Source: Candidatus Uhrbacteria bacterium RIFCSPHIGHO2_02_FULL_53_13 (lineage in GTDB: Bacteria > Patescibacteriota > Patescibacteriia > UBA9934 > UBA11717). From it: a stretch of 24,408 bases of DNA. The notes under the pieces are model-generated. The model ran no database searches and was not told where the DNA came from. It was given only the letters and a program-made list of their open reading frames with translations. Both the position numbers and the translations under genes were made by a program. Shown here one piece after another: positions 12,650-19,861 of the stretch (positions within the stretch are counted from its first letter, which is position 1; every line of letters starts with the position of its first letter). The stretch lies in the NCBI GenBank assembly GCA_001791035.1, contig MGDX01000024.1:1-24408 (forward strand). The letters run 5' to 3'.

Positions 12650-15196
12650 TTATACCATGCGTCCTTGAGGCGCCGGCAGTGGCGCGTCAATGCTCATGCG
12701 GCTGCGCTCCAAAATTTCCGCGGCCACCTCCGCACGCGGCCTTCCAAAACGCACGCGCGACAATTGGCGTATTTTAGAGGCAACATCTGGGAATTCTTTA
12801 AGATCCGAGGGCCCACACATCGTAAAAGGCGTCACCGATGCATTGTCCACAATCATTCTGACGTACCAGGTAAATTTATCAGAGTTGATGAGATCCGTTG
12901 GCGTAAACACCGGATGAAAAATTTTCTCAAAAGTGTCAGTATCCTCAGGGCCAATACGCGACACAAACATAGACCCCACGTTCCCCAAAATCGCATCGCG
13001 AATTTGCGTATCGCCGTTTTCTACGACTTGACTCATATATTGGTGAGCAATAATCAAATTCAGACGATACTTTCGCGCCTCGGAAAGAATAGTCGCAATA
13101 GAAGGCGTGACATAGTTTTGAAACTCGTCAATGTACAAGAAAAAGTCCTTTCGCTGTTCTTCTGGCATGTCCGCGCGCGCCATGGCCGCCATCTGGAGCT
13201 TCGTGACCACAATAAGACCAAGCAGTTTGGAATTGATTTCACCGGTTTTTCCTTTTGACAAATCCAGGAACAGGATTTTTTGATGATCCATGACATCGCG
13301 AAAATCAAAGCCGGATTTATTTTGACCAATAATGTTGCGCATCATTTCATCCTCCACAAAACGCCCCACTTTGGAAATCAAGTAGCCGAGCGTCTCCGAC
13401 TTATGAAAGTCGCTCGTTTTTGCCACCTCCTGCTCCCAATACGCCCGCACCACATGATCCTTTACGCGTGCAATCCACTTCTTTTGAACCTGCTCGTCCG
13501 AAAACATTCCTGGGATCTCCGCGATGGTTCCAGGATCGTTGATATCGGCCATGAGCGTCAGCATCACATTGCGCATGTGATGCTCAAACATCGGTCCAAT
13601 CATATCCGGCGGGAACAGTTTGTAGAAAATCGAAATCATTTCTCCGACTGCAAAATCGCGCAAATCCTCGTTTGGCGCCTCGAGCATGTTCAAGCCAATA
13701 GGCATATCCTTATCGTACGGCGAAAAGACAATGACGTCGTCAATGCGCTCCATTGGAATGTTGCCAAGGAGTGATTCAATAGCATCACCGTGTGGATCAA
13801 CATAACAGACCCCGTGTCCCGCTCGGATATCCTGCAATGCCAAAGCTTTGAGCATGGTGGTTTTTCCAGACCCTGACTTACCAATAAAATACATGTGCCG
13901 CTGTCTGTCCTTCTCCTTAATGTAAATCGGGGTTTCCTTTCCGCGGAACGTGTTCTGCCCAAGATAGAGCCCCTCGCTGGCAACGTTTGCCGGAGCGGCG
14001 CCCGCACGCGCCTCGAGCCAATCGATGTTCGACGTCTCCGTACCCGGCAGTGGTGGATGCCATAAACTCGCCATTTCCTGCGTGTTGAGCACGAACCCGT
14101 GCGCCTCCACAAAATTCCGATGAATAAAGTCGTGTACGATCTTTTTTGGATTTTTTGGCGCCGTCACTTCAAACGCATTGCCGTATTCGTAAATGTTGTA
14201 CTGCGAAAAGCTGTTCAAAACGTTGTTCAAAATCCCCTGCGTCACACCAATGTTCGCCGCCGAGGCGATAACACGAATGTTCACATCCATGCCCGCCTTG
14301 GATCCCTTGTCTTCAATGTTCTTAGCCATTTCCTGCTCACGCTGTGTCATTTGACGCTGTGGTTCGGGAACATCCTGCGCATTGGACGGATTTTGCAGAA
14401 CCAGCTCTCCAAACAAACCGCCCTTCTTTTTTCCGGGCTTGAAACGCTTTCCCTTGAGGGCCTCTTTGAGCGTGGCGCCCTTGTGAAGATTTTCCACAAC
14501 TTGGAAACTCTTTTCACGCCACTTTGGCTTGGAAGAGCGAATGGTAAACTGAATCGCCGCGCCATCCGTTTTTGCCACTTTGGCGAGCGCGTTCAAAAGC
14601 GCGTTCAAGGGATCGCTCTCTAATTCACGATAGGTTTTTATAGGAAAGAGCGACTCGCGCTTAAGCGAAAGATAACTGCCCAAGACAACGCCGCTTGGGG
14701 CAAAAAGATTGTAGTCGGCCGCACGTTCAATTTCCGCGGCCGGAAACTGCGCGTTGAGCTGTTGGATGGTTTGATCAACAAGCTGTGGCGGCATCACCGC
14801 GTAAAAACTAATGACGCCGTCTTTCGCGACCGTTTCAAACGACGCACGGTCCGTGCGTCCGTTCCACCACACCTTGAATCCATGCTGTGGCGTTTTCCCG
14901 CCGATCGAGGTAAAAAACGTTTCGGCAACCGCAATGTCTTCCTGCACTTGGCGCAGTTCCACACCGCCCTTACCTTCCGCATCTGTGGCAAATCGCGGCA
15001 AACGAATGCGCAAAACCGTATCGGCAATCTCACCGCCGGTATCGCGGCGCTTCGAGAGACGCCACGCTCGAACCGCAAAGAGCACCGCGACGGCTAGAGC
15101 AACAAAGACCACGCCAAAAATGACGCTCCAACCAAGCGTACCGAGAGCCACACTCGAGTTTGCGGCTCCAACATCAATCGTGATGACAAACATCAT
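12650..15196 (-). CDS. VirD4/TraD-like membrane-anchored ATPase
   Basis: This 848-residue protein has one transmembrane helix (about 22-43) near the N-terminus, a long domain before the motor (45-400), and a RecA/HerA-type ATPase. Walker A GKSGSGKTT is at 439-447, 'CYVDPHGD' at 464-471, 'ILFLDLSKGK' at 641-650, Walker B 'FFLYIDEFQ' at 685-693, and the sensor-like 'IIAHQYMSQ' at 715-723. This is the architecture of conjugative coupling proteins, and similar genes are widespread in CPR genomes without other conjugation genes. I place the start at 15196 rather than 15304, because that ATG overlaps the upstream stop codon (ATGA) and opens just before the TM helix. It probably pumps DNA or protein at the membrane; the substrate is unknown. 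Confidence 0.88.
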   Translation of the reverse strand: MMFVITIDVGAANSSVALGTLGWSVIFGVVFVALAVAVLFAVRAWRLSKRRDTGGEIADTVLRIRLPRFATDAEGKGGVELRQVQEDIAVAETFFTSIGGKTPQHGFKVWWNGRTDRASFETVAKDGVISFYAVMPPQLVDQTIQQLNAQFPAAEIERAADYNLFAPSGVVLGSYLSLKRESLFPIKTYRELESDPLNALLNALAKVAKTDGAAIQFTIRSSKPKWREKSFQVVENLHKGATLKEALKGKRFKPGKKKGGLFGELVLQNPSNAQDVPEPQRQMTQREQEMAKNIEDKGSKAGMDVNIRVIASAANIGVTQGILNNVLNSFSQYNIYEYGNAFEVTAPKNPKKIVHDFIHRNFVEAHGFVLNTQEMASLWHPPLPGTETSNIDWLEARAGAAPANVASEGLYLGQNTFRGKETPIYIKEKDRQRHMYFIGKSGSGKTTMLKALALQDIRAGHGVCYVDPHGDAIESLLGNIPMERIDDVIVFSPYDKDMPIGLNMLEAPNEDLRDFAVGEMISIFYKLFPPDMIGPMFEHHMRNVMLTLMADINDPGTIAEIPGMFSDEQVQKKWIARVKDHVVRAYWEQEVAKTSDFHKSETLGYLISKVGRFVEDEMMRNIIGQNKSGFDFRDVMDHQKILFLDLSKGKTGEINSKLLGLIVVTKLQMAAMARADMPEEQRKDFFLYIDEFQNYVTPSIATILSEARKYRLNLIIAHQYMSQVVENGDTQIRDAILGNVGSMFVSRIGPEDTDTFEKIFHPVFTPTDLINSDKFTWYVRMIVDNASVTPFTMCGPSDLKEFPDVASKIRQLSRVRFGRPRAEVAAEILERSRMSIDAPLPAPQGRMV

Positions 15197-15687
15197 AGAA
15201 CATCGTCCACATCGCGCTTTGCAAGCGCCATAATGTGATCGCGCTTTATTTTTGACTCCTGTTCCAAAAAATACTTGTTCACGTTCGGTACCATGCCGAG
15301 CCACTCGCGAATGAGTTTGAGCACCTTTTGCGCCACGATCTTCGCTTCATCCATCCACGATTTGATAGTCAAAGCCACCTCTTCGCCTTTGGCTTTGAAC
15401 GCCGGCTTCAGATTTGGCGGAAGATTTTTGAATACGTCTTCAAGACCCTCGGCAAGTGTAGACTCAATCTCCACAAGTGTTTCATCTTTCGGTGCGACGA
15501 GCGCCGGTATCGGCTGTATGCCAACAGGTGCTGGTACCGGTTCGCCCGGATGCTCCGCGTCACGTTTTTCCGCACCTTCTTCGCGCTCGCGCGACGTCTC
15601 TGATGATCCTTCCGGAACAGAAACACGTTCCGGAGTTGGCATCACCGGTCCGCGCTCTGGATCACTGTTGGCGAGTACAAACCCCAT
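15193..15687 (-). CDS. small partner protein translationally coupled to the VirD4-like ATPase
   Basis: This 164-residue protein has an acidic, Pro- and Glu-rich, probably disordered N-terminal half (to about residue 65), then amphipathic helices ('TLAEGLEDVFKNLPPNLKPAF', 'TIKSWMDEAKIVAQKVLKLI') and a basic C-terminus. No family is recognised. The start at 15687 is chosen over the longer frame because an extended -10 ends 6 nt upstream of that ATG. Its TGA overlaps the ATG of the ATPase gene by 4 nt (ATGA), which strongly suggests coupled translation and a joint function, for example as an adaptor of the ATPase. Confidence 0.82.
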   Translation of the reverse strand: MGFVLANSDPERGPVMPTPERVSVPEGSSETSREREEGAEKRDAEHPGEPVPAPVGIQPIPALVAPKDETLVEIESTLAEGLEDVFKNLPPNLKPAFKAKGEEVALTIKSWMDEAKIVAQKVLKLIREWLGMVPNVNKYFLEQESKIKRDHIMALAKRDVDDVL

Positions 15688-15693
15688 AAAACA

Positions 15694-15711
15694 AGTATAG
15701 CATGATATACT
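15694..15711. promoter_or_regulatory. back-to-back divergent promoters in an 18-bp near-palindrome
   Basis: Minus: TGCTATACT with -10 at 15699-15694, 6 nt before the ATG at 15687. Plus: TGATATACT with -10 at 15706-15711, 8 nt before the ATG at 15720. Both are extended -10 elements, only 6 bp apart, within AGTATA...TATACT. Each polymerase would cover the other's start site, so the two transcripts should compete. Confidence 0.75.
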
Positions 15712-15719
15712 GCCCTCAC

Positions 15720-16625
15720 ATGAGGGGGATGTCGTATCCAACAATCAAGCACGGCCGCGTTGAGTGGATCAATCTCGACCGTGCGCGCAAACGCGATTTG
15801 GAAAAGATTGCGGATACGTTTGACATCTCCAATGAACACCGCCGCGCCCTATTTACCCGCGATCATCGATCGCACGTGCACGAAAGTGAGAGGTACACGC
15901 TCGTCTGTCTTGTACATCCCTCGTATGATCAGACGACCAACGATGTTCAAGCGCGTGAATTGGATGTTATTTTGACAAAACAGGTTATCGTGACAATTCA
16001 TCACGGCCATCTTCTGCCCATCAGCGCGCATTTTAAGCAAGCTCAATCCGACACCGCGCTGTCTTGCCCCATCGTCATCTTTGGCAAACTCCTGCATGTA
16101 CTGCTGACCGATGCGGCAGATACCCTGGACCACATCGCCTCAAATATTGACGCGTTTGAACAGCGATTGTTCAAACCCAACGGCCACGGCGGGCTTGAAA
16201 CCATTTTGCACATTCAAACAAACATCATTGACACAAAAAAGCTCCTTGAAAATCAGCTCTACATTGTCGAGCGCCTGCTGATGACACAGACGGCGCGTAT
16301 GCGCGAGTCGTTCGCTCTCCAGTTTCGCGAAATCCGAAACCATCAAGAAGAGCTCGCACACATCATTGACACGGATCTTCAAGCCGCGCAAACCCTGCAT
16401 CATGTGCTGGATGCGTCCATTATTGAGCGCACGAACAAACTCATTCGCGCTCTCACCGTCATGACGCTTGTGATGTTGCCGGCCTCTTTGCTCTCGGGCA
16501 TTTTTGGCATGAACACCAATCATCCGTGGATTTTGGGCGTTCGGTACGATTTTGCCATCATTATCGGCCTCATGATGCTCACAGGCGTTATCATTCTATT
16601 GTTGATTCGATCGAAGAAATTATAG
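15720..16625 (+). CDS. corA: CorA-family divalent cation transporter
   Basis: CorA proteins are pentameric Mg2+ (or Co2+/Ni2+) channels of the inner membrane. The diagnostic GMN motif is at residues 263-265, at the end of the first of two C-terminal transmembrane helices ('VMTLVMLPASLLSGIFGMN' and 'YDFAIIIGLMMLTGVIILLLI'), followed by a basic tail. Before it lies a long helical cytosolic region ('LLENQLYIVERLLMTQTARM', 'NHQEELAHIIDTDLQAAQ') as expected for the funnel. Length is 301 residues, typical. I choose ATG 15720 because the -10 box overlaps the earlier in-frame ATG at 15702; 15729 is also possible. It is divergent from the ATPase operon, and its stop is 2 bp from the stop of cysS. Confidence 0.93.
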   Translation: MRGMSYPTIKHGRVEWINLDRARKRDLEKIADTFDISNEHRRALFTRDHRSHVHESERYTLVCLVHPSYDQTTNDVQARELDVILTKQVIVTIHHGHLLPISAHFKQAQSDTALSCPIVIFGKLLHVLLTDAADTLDHIASNIDAFEQRLFKPNGHGGLETILHIQTNIIDTKKLLENQLYIVERLLMTQTARMRESFALQFREIRNHQEELAHIIDTDLQAAQTLHHVLDASIIERTNKLIRALTVMTLVMLPASLLSGIFGMNTNHPWILGVRYDFAIIIGLMMLTGVIILLLIRSKKL

Positions 16626-16627
16626 GA

Positions 16628-18007
16628 CTACGTTTCGCTGATGCGCTGACCGCCGTCGGTGTCTTCGACAACAAATCCCAGTTCGGCAATCTGATCGCGC
16701 AGGCGATCCGATGCCGTATAATTCTTTTTTACGCGCGCCGTTTGGCGCTCGTCAAGCAAACGCTGGACTTCAGGCGGAACGTCGATGGGGCATGCAATGT
16801 AATCCATAAGGCGCAGACCGAGCACCTCGTCAAACCGTTTGAGCGATTGCGCCTTCGCGCTCGTGGCCGCCTGCGCATCGTTCACCATATCCCACACGAC
16901 CGCGAGCGCCTGCGGCATATCAAGATCGTCGTTCACCGCGCGGTGAAAACGCTCTTCATACGGCGCGCATCCAATCGCGGGCGTCTCCCATGCGCGAACC
17001 GTTGCGCGCAAACGCTTGAGTGCTTGGCTGGCGCCATCAAGCGCCTCGAATGTAAAGTTGTGCGGCCGACGATAGTGCGCTTGAAGAAAAAAGTAACGAA
17101 ACGCAAGCGGATCGTAGCCGCGTTTCTGTACATCGGCGATGGTGTAAGCGTTGCCAAGCGACTTGCCCATGCGTCCGCCGTCCACTTGCAAAAAAGCGTT
17201 GTGCATCCAGATGTTGGCCTCCGTCGTGCCACGCGACCCCTGCGCTTGCGCGATTTCGTTTGGATGATGCACGCTCATCAAGTCCATACCGCCGGTATGG
17301 ATGTCGTACAAATTCCCAAGGTACTTCATGGACATCGCCGTGCATTCCGCATGCCAGCCGGGAAACCCCACACCCCACGGCGACTCCCATTCCATATCGC
17401 GCTGTGATCCTTTGGGCGAGAATTTCCACAGCGCAAAATCGGCCGCGTGACGCTTTTCCGGATTCGCCTCCACGCGCGCGCCCTCCTGTTTGTCTTCCAC
17501 GGCTTGCCCCGCCATCGCGCCGTAATTTTTCAGTTTGGAGGTATCAAAATAGATGCCGTCTGAAATGTGGTACGCGTATCCATTGTCTTCGAGCTCTTGA
17601 ACGAGCGCGATTTGCTCTTCAATATGATCCGTTGCCTTGGGAAACAAGTCGGGCGTGACGATGTTGAGCGACTGCAGATCTTTCAAAAATTGTGCCGTGT
17701 ACTCGGCCGCCACATCCCACGCCGTGCGCCCTTCCTTACGCGCGCTGTTTTGGAGTTTATCTTCGCCTTCGTCCGCATCGCTCGCCAAATGTCCCACGTC
17801 CGTGATGTTCATCACCCACCTGACGGGAATTTGGTTGTATCGCAGAACGCGCACGAGCGTGTCGGCAAACAGAAAAGCACGAAAGTTTCCAATGGAAGCC
17901 GCACCATATACCGTCGGTCCGCACGAATACACCTTCGCTTCCCCGGGATCCAAGGGCGCGAAGGTTTCAAGTTTTCGTGTGAGCGAGTTATACAATCGAA
18001 TGTCCAT
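16628..18007 (-). CDS. cysS: cysteine--tRNA ligase
   Basis: CysRS charges tRNA(Cys). The zinc ligands are all present: Cys29 ('SCGPTVY'), Cys222 ('GWHAECTAM'), His247 and Glu251 ('HHPNEIAQ'). The block 'WVMNITDVGH' and the C-terminal DALR-like helices fit the family, and 459 residues is normal. Two signature motifs are off-consensus: the HIGH motif reads SIGN (38-41), and KMSKS reads RMGKS (279-283), although the downstream LGN is kept. The ATG at 18007 follows the upstream gene's stop by 6 nt, and an AGGA lies 10 nt before it, so this is a downstream gene using a Shine-Dalgarno. It is convergent with corA, with 2 bp between the stop codons and no terminator hairpin. Confidence 0.95.
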   Translation of the reverse strand: MDIRLYNSLTRKLETFAPLDPGEAKVYSCGPTVYGAASIGNFRAFLFADTLVRVLRYNQIPVRWVMNITDVGHLASDADEGEDKLQNSARKEGRTAWDVAAEYTAQFLKDLQSLNIVTPDLFPKATDHIEEQIALVQELEDNGYAYHISDGIYFDTSKLKNYGAMAGQAVEDKQEGARVEANPEKRHAADFALWKFSPKGSQRDMEWESPWGVGFPGWHAECTAMSMKYLGNLYDIHTGGMDLMSVHHPNEIAQAQGSRGTTEANIWMHNAFLQVDGGRMGKSLGNAYTIADVQKRGYDPLAFRYFFLQAHYRRPHNFTFEALDGASQALKRLRATVRAWETPAIGCAPYEERFHRAVNDDLDMPQALAVVWDMVNDAQAATSAKAQSLKRFDEVLGLRLMDYIACPIDVPPEVQRLLDERQTARVKKNYTASDRLRDQIAELGFVVEDTDGGQRISET

Positions 18008-18013
18008 AGTGTT

Positions 18014-18538
18014 TCAATCCTTCGTGGCGCCAATCACGACGATCGGAGCTAAAAACCAGAGTAATTTAGCGATCGCGCCCGTGAGGGCTATCGCCAAAAC
18101 AGGCGAAATGTCTGTGAGAACATCCGCGGGAACTACGGTAAAGCTATACGAAAACAAGAGACCAATCACGGCGATGGCCAAAACAATGGACGAAGCAATA
18201 AAGCCTGGGTCTTCCTCTAACACATCTCCGAGACTGAAATAAATCATGGAGTGAAGGATGAGCACAAGTGCAAGGACGGTCACAATAACAGACCACACAG
18301 AAAACGGAAGTCCGAGACTTCCAAACACCCAGTCAAATATCGGTAGTGTGGCAAGCATGGCAATGGCCGCGTACGAAGCAATCGTCACCGAAATGAGTTT
18401 GGAACGACCCCAAAATCCAAGAAGCAGAACCGCCGCGGCGGCTCCAATGAGCACAAAAATATCCGTCGCTGGACTGGCACTGATGAAGTCGGAGGCAACG
18501 GTTGTAACCAACGCGGAGATGTTTGTCGAAGCGGGCAT
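18014..18538 (-). CDS. five- to six-helix membrane protein, function unknown
   Basis: A 174-residue protein composed almost wholly of hydrophobic helices, with short loops containing 'FWGRSKL' and 'LGDVLEEDPGF'. No family is recognised. The start at 18538 (MPASTN) is preferred over 18553 because a TATACT -10 box ends 6 nt upstream of it and overlaps the longer frame. It is followed after 6 nt by cysS, so the two are likely one operon. A period-7 tandem array lies directly upstream of the promoter. Confidence 0.8.
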   Translation of the reverse strand: MPASTNISALVTTVASDFISASPATDIFVLIGAAAAVLLLGFWGRSKLISVTIASYAAIAMLATLPIFDWVFGSLGLPFSVWSVIVTVLALVLILHSMIYFSLGDVLEEDPGFIASSIVLAIAVIGLLFSYSFTVVPADVLTDISPVLAIALTGAIAKLLWFLAPIVVIGATKD

Positions 18539-18544
18539 GAGGGC

Positions 18545-18550
18545 AGTATA
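18545..18550 (-). promoter_or_regulatory. -10 box of the membrane protein-cysS operon
   Basis: The minus strand reads TATACT, then GCCCTC, then ATG. The same TATACT-GCCCTC string precedes the corA start, so the two promoters are near copies. A -35 would have to lie inside the adjacent heptamer array. Confidence 0.6.
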
Positions 18551-18558
18551 CAATAAAT

Positions 18559-18600
18559 GGAAGTCGGAGGTTGGAAGTTAGAGGTCAGAGGTCCGAGGTT
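18559..18600. repeat. period-7 tandem array, family A (6 units)
   Basis: Six consecutive 7-nt units fit RGARGTY with at most one change each (for example GGAAGTC, GGAGGTT, AGAGGTC, AGAGGTC). A weaker seventh unit (GGTAGAA) may follow. It lies just upstream of the -10 box at 18545-18550. The rest of the gap up to dnaJ (18601-18750) holds only a hairpin and shows no open frame that I can support. Confidence 0.85.
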
Positions 18601-18718
18601 GGTAGAAAAGCTGGTGACTTTGTCGCTTGTTGCCCGTGGCGCCATGCGAGGCCGCGCTGTCCGGTCACTATGCACTACACACCAACACATACCCCTCCGT
18701 CCTCATATAACTCGGCCA

Positions 18719-18739
18719 CCTCTCCTATATTAGGGGAGG
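18719..18739. other. hairpin downstream of dnaJ
   Basis: CCTCTCCTA and TAGGGGAGG pair around TAT with one G-T-type mismatch, 12 bp after the dnaJ stop. No T run follows on the minus strand, so it is at best a weak terminator of the heat-shock operon. Confidence 0.5.
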
Positions 18740-18750
18740 ATGGTCAACGA

Positions 18751-19809
18751 CTAAATCCTATGATCCAAATCTTCGAGGAGCTTTTTTTGCTTGCGGGAAA
18801 GCTTGCGCGGCGTTTCAACGAAAACCGTAATGATATGGTCGCCTGGCTTTGAAGAAAAACGAATGCCCTTTCCGCGCAAGCGCAACTCATCTCCCGATTG
18901 CGTACCGGAAGGCACAGTCAACTCGACCGTGCCGTCCACCGTTTGCACATCAATCGTATCGCCGAGCGCCGCTTGCGTAAAGCCGATACGCACGCGGGAA
19001 CGAATGAGCTCGCCATCGCGCTCGAGTGTGCGGTGGCGTTTCACAAAAAGACGGATGTACAAATCGCCGGACGGCCCGCCATAAGGAGCCGCTTGCCCCT
19101 TTCCGCGCACGCGCAACACTTGCCCTTCATCAATACCGGCCGGAATGGTCACCTCAATGTGCGACGGCTGTTTGTGAACACCTGTTCCGGAACACGTGCC
19201 GCACGCCTCTTCGGGCGTCGTGCCCGAACCGTGGCAGGCGCCGCACGTTGCGGTTGACTGCATCATGCCAAGCGGTGTGCGCCGAGCCACGCGCTCCACG
19301 CCCGAGCCGCCACACGTGCCGCATCCTCGCGTTTTGCCCGTTTTGGAACCGCTTCCTTTGCACGTTTTGCATACCTCCAGTTTATGCAAATCAATCGCAC
19401 GCTCTACGCCAAACGCCATGTCCTTGAAGTCAATAGTCACATCCACTTCTATGTCTTGCCCTCGATGAGTGCGCCGTCCCGCCGAGCGTCCGCCGCCAAA
19501 CATGGACCCAAACAAGTCCCCCAAATCACCAAGATCTCCAAAATCGAAGTTCATACCTTGGGCACCGAATCCGCCAAAGCCGCCTTGACCGCCGTTTTCA
19601 AACGCCGCCGAACCGAATTGATCGTACTGCGCGCGTTTTTGCGCATCTCCAAGCACCTGATACGCCGCGTTGATTTCCTTAAATTTCTGCTCGTCGCCGC
19701 CGGCCTTATCGGGATGGTACTTGTGAGCCAGTTTACGGAACGCACTCTTAATCTCGTCCTGCGAAGCAGAACGCTCAACGCCCAGCACGTTGTACAAATC
19801 TTTCGGCAT
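18751..19809 (-). CDS. dnaJ: chaperone protein DnaJ
   Basis: DnaJ stimulates the ATPase of DnaK and delivers substrates. The J domain covers residues 1-70 with the HPD triad in 'YHPDKAG'. A Gly/Phe-rich linker follows, with a 'GDLGDLGDL' mini-repeat. The zinc domain has all four CxxCxGxG repeats (CKTCKGSG, CGTCGGSG, CGACHGSG, CGTCSGTG). The C-terminal substrate domains run from 'IEVTIPAGIDEGQVLRVRGKG' on. Length is 352, slightly short because the C-terminal tail is reduced. It is separated from dnaK by 52 bp containing a 39-bp palindrome. No Shine-Dalgarno is evident before the ATG. Confidence 0.97.
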   Translation of the reverse strand: MPKDLYNVLGVERSASQDEIKSAFRKLAHKYHPDKAGGDEQKFKEINAAYQVLGDAQKRAQYDQFGSAAFENGGQGGFGGFGAQGMNFDFGDLGDLGDLFGSMFGGGRSAGRRTHRGQDIEVDVTIDFKDMAFGVERAIDLHKLEVCKTCKGSGSKTGKTRGCGTCGGSGVERVARRTPLGMMQSTATCGACHGSGTTPEEACGTCSGTGVHKQPSHIEVTIPAGIDEGQVLRVRGKGQAAPYGGPSGDLYIRLFVKRHRTLERDGELIRSRVRIGFTQAALGDTIDVQTVDGTVELTVPSGTQSGDELRLRGKGIRFSSKPGDHIITVFVETPRKLSRKQKKLLEDLDHRI

Positions 19810-19821
19810 GTTTGACGGCGA

Positions 19822-19860
19822 ACCTGTGGATAAAAGTACCTGGTACTTTTATCCACAGGT
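19822..19860. repeat. palindrome built from DnaA-box 9-mers, copy 3 (39 bp, perfect)
   Basis: The 19-bp arms 19822-19840 and 19842-19860 are perfectly complementary around a single base. TGTGGATAA (19825-19833) and TTATCCACA (19849-19857) are exact inverted DnaA boxes. It begins 1 bp after the dnaK stop and lies between dnaK and dnaJ, which are read in the same direction, so it could attenuate or process the message. Confidence 0.85.
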
Positions 19861-19861
19861 G

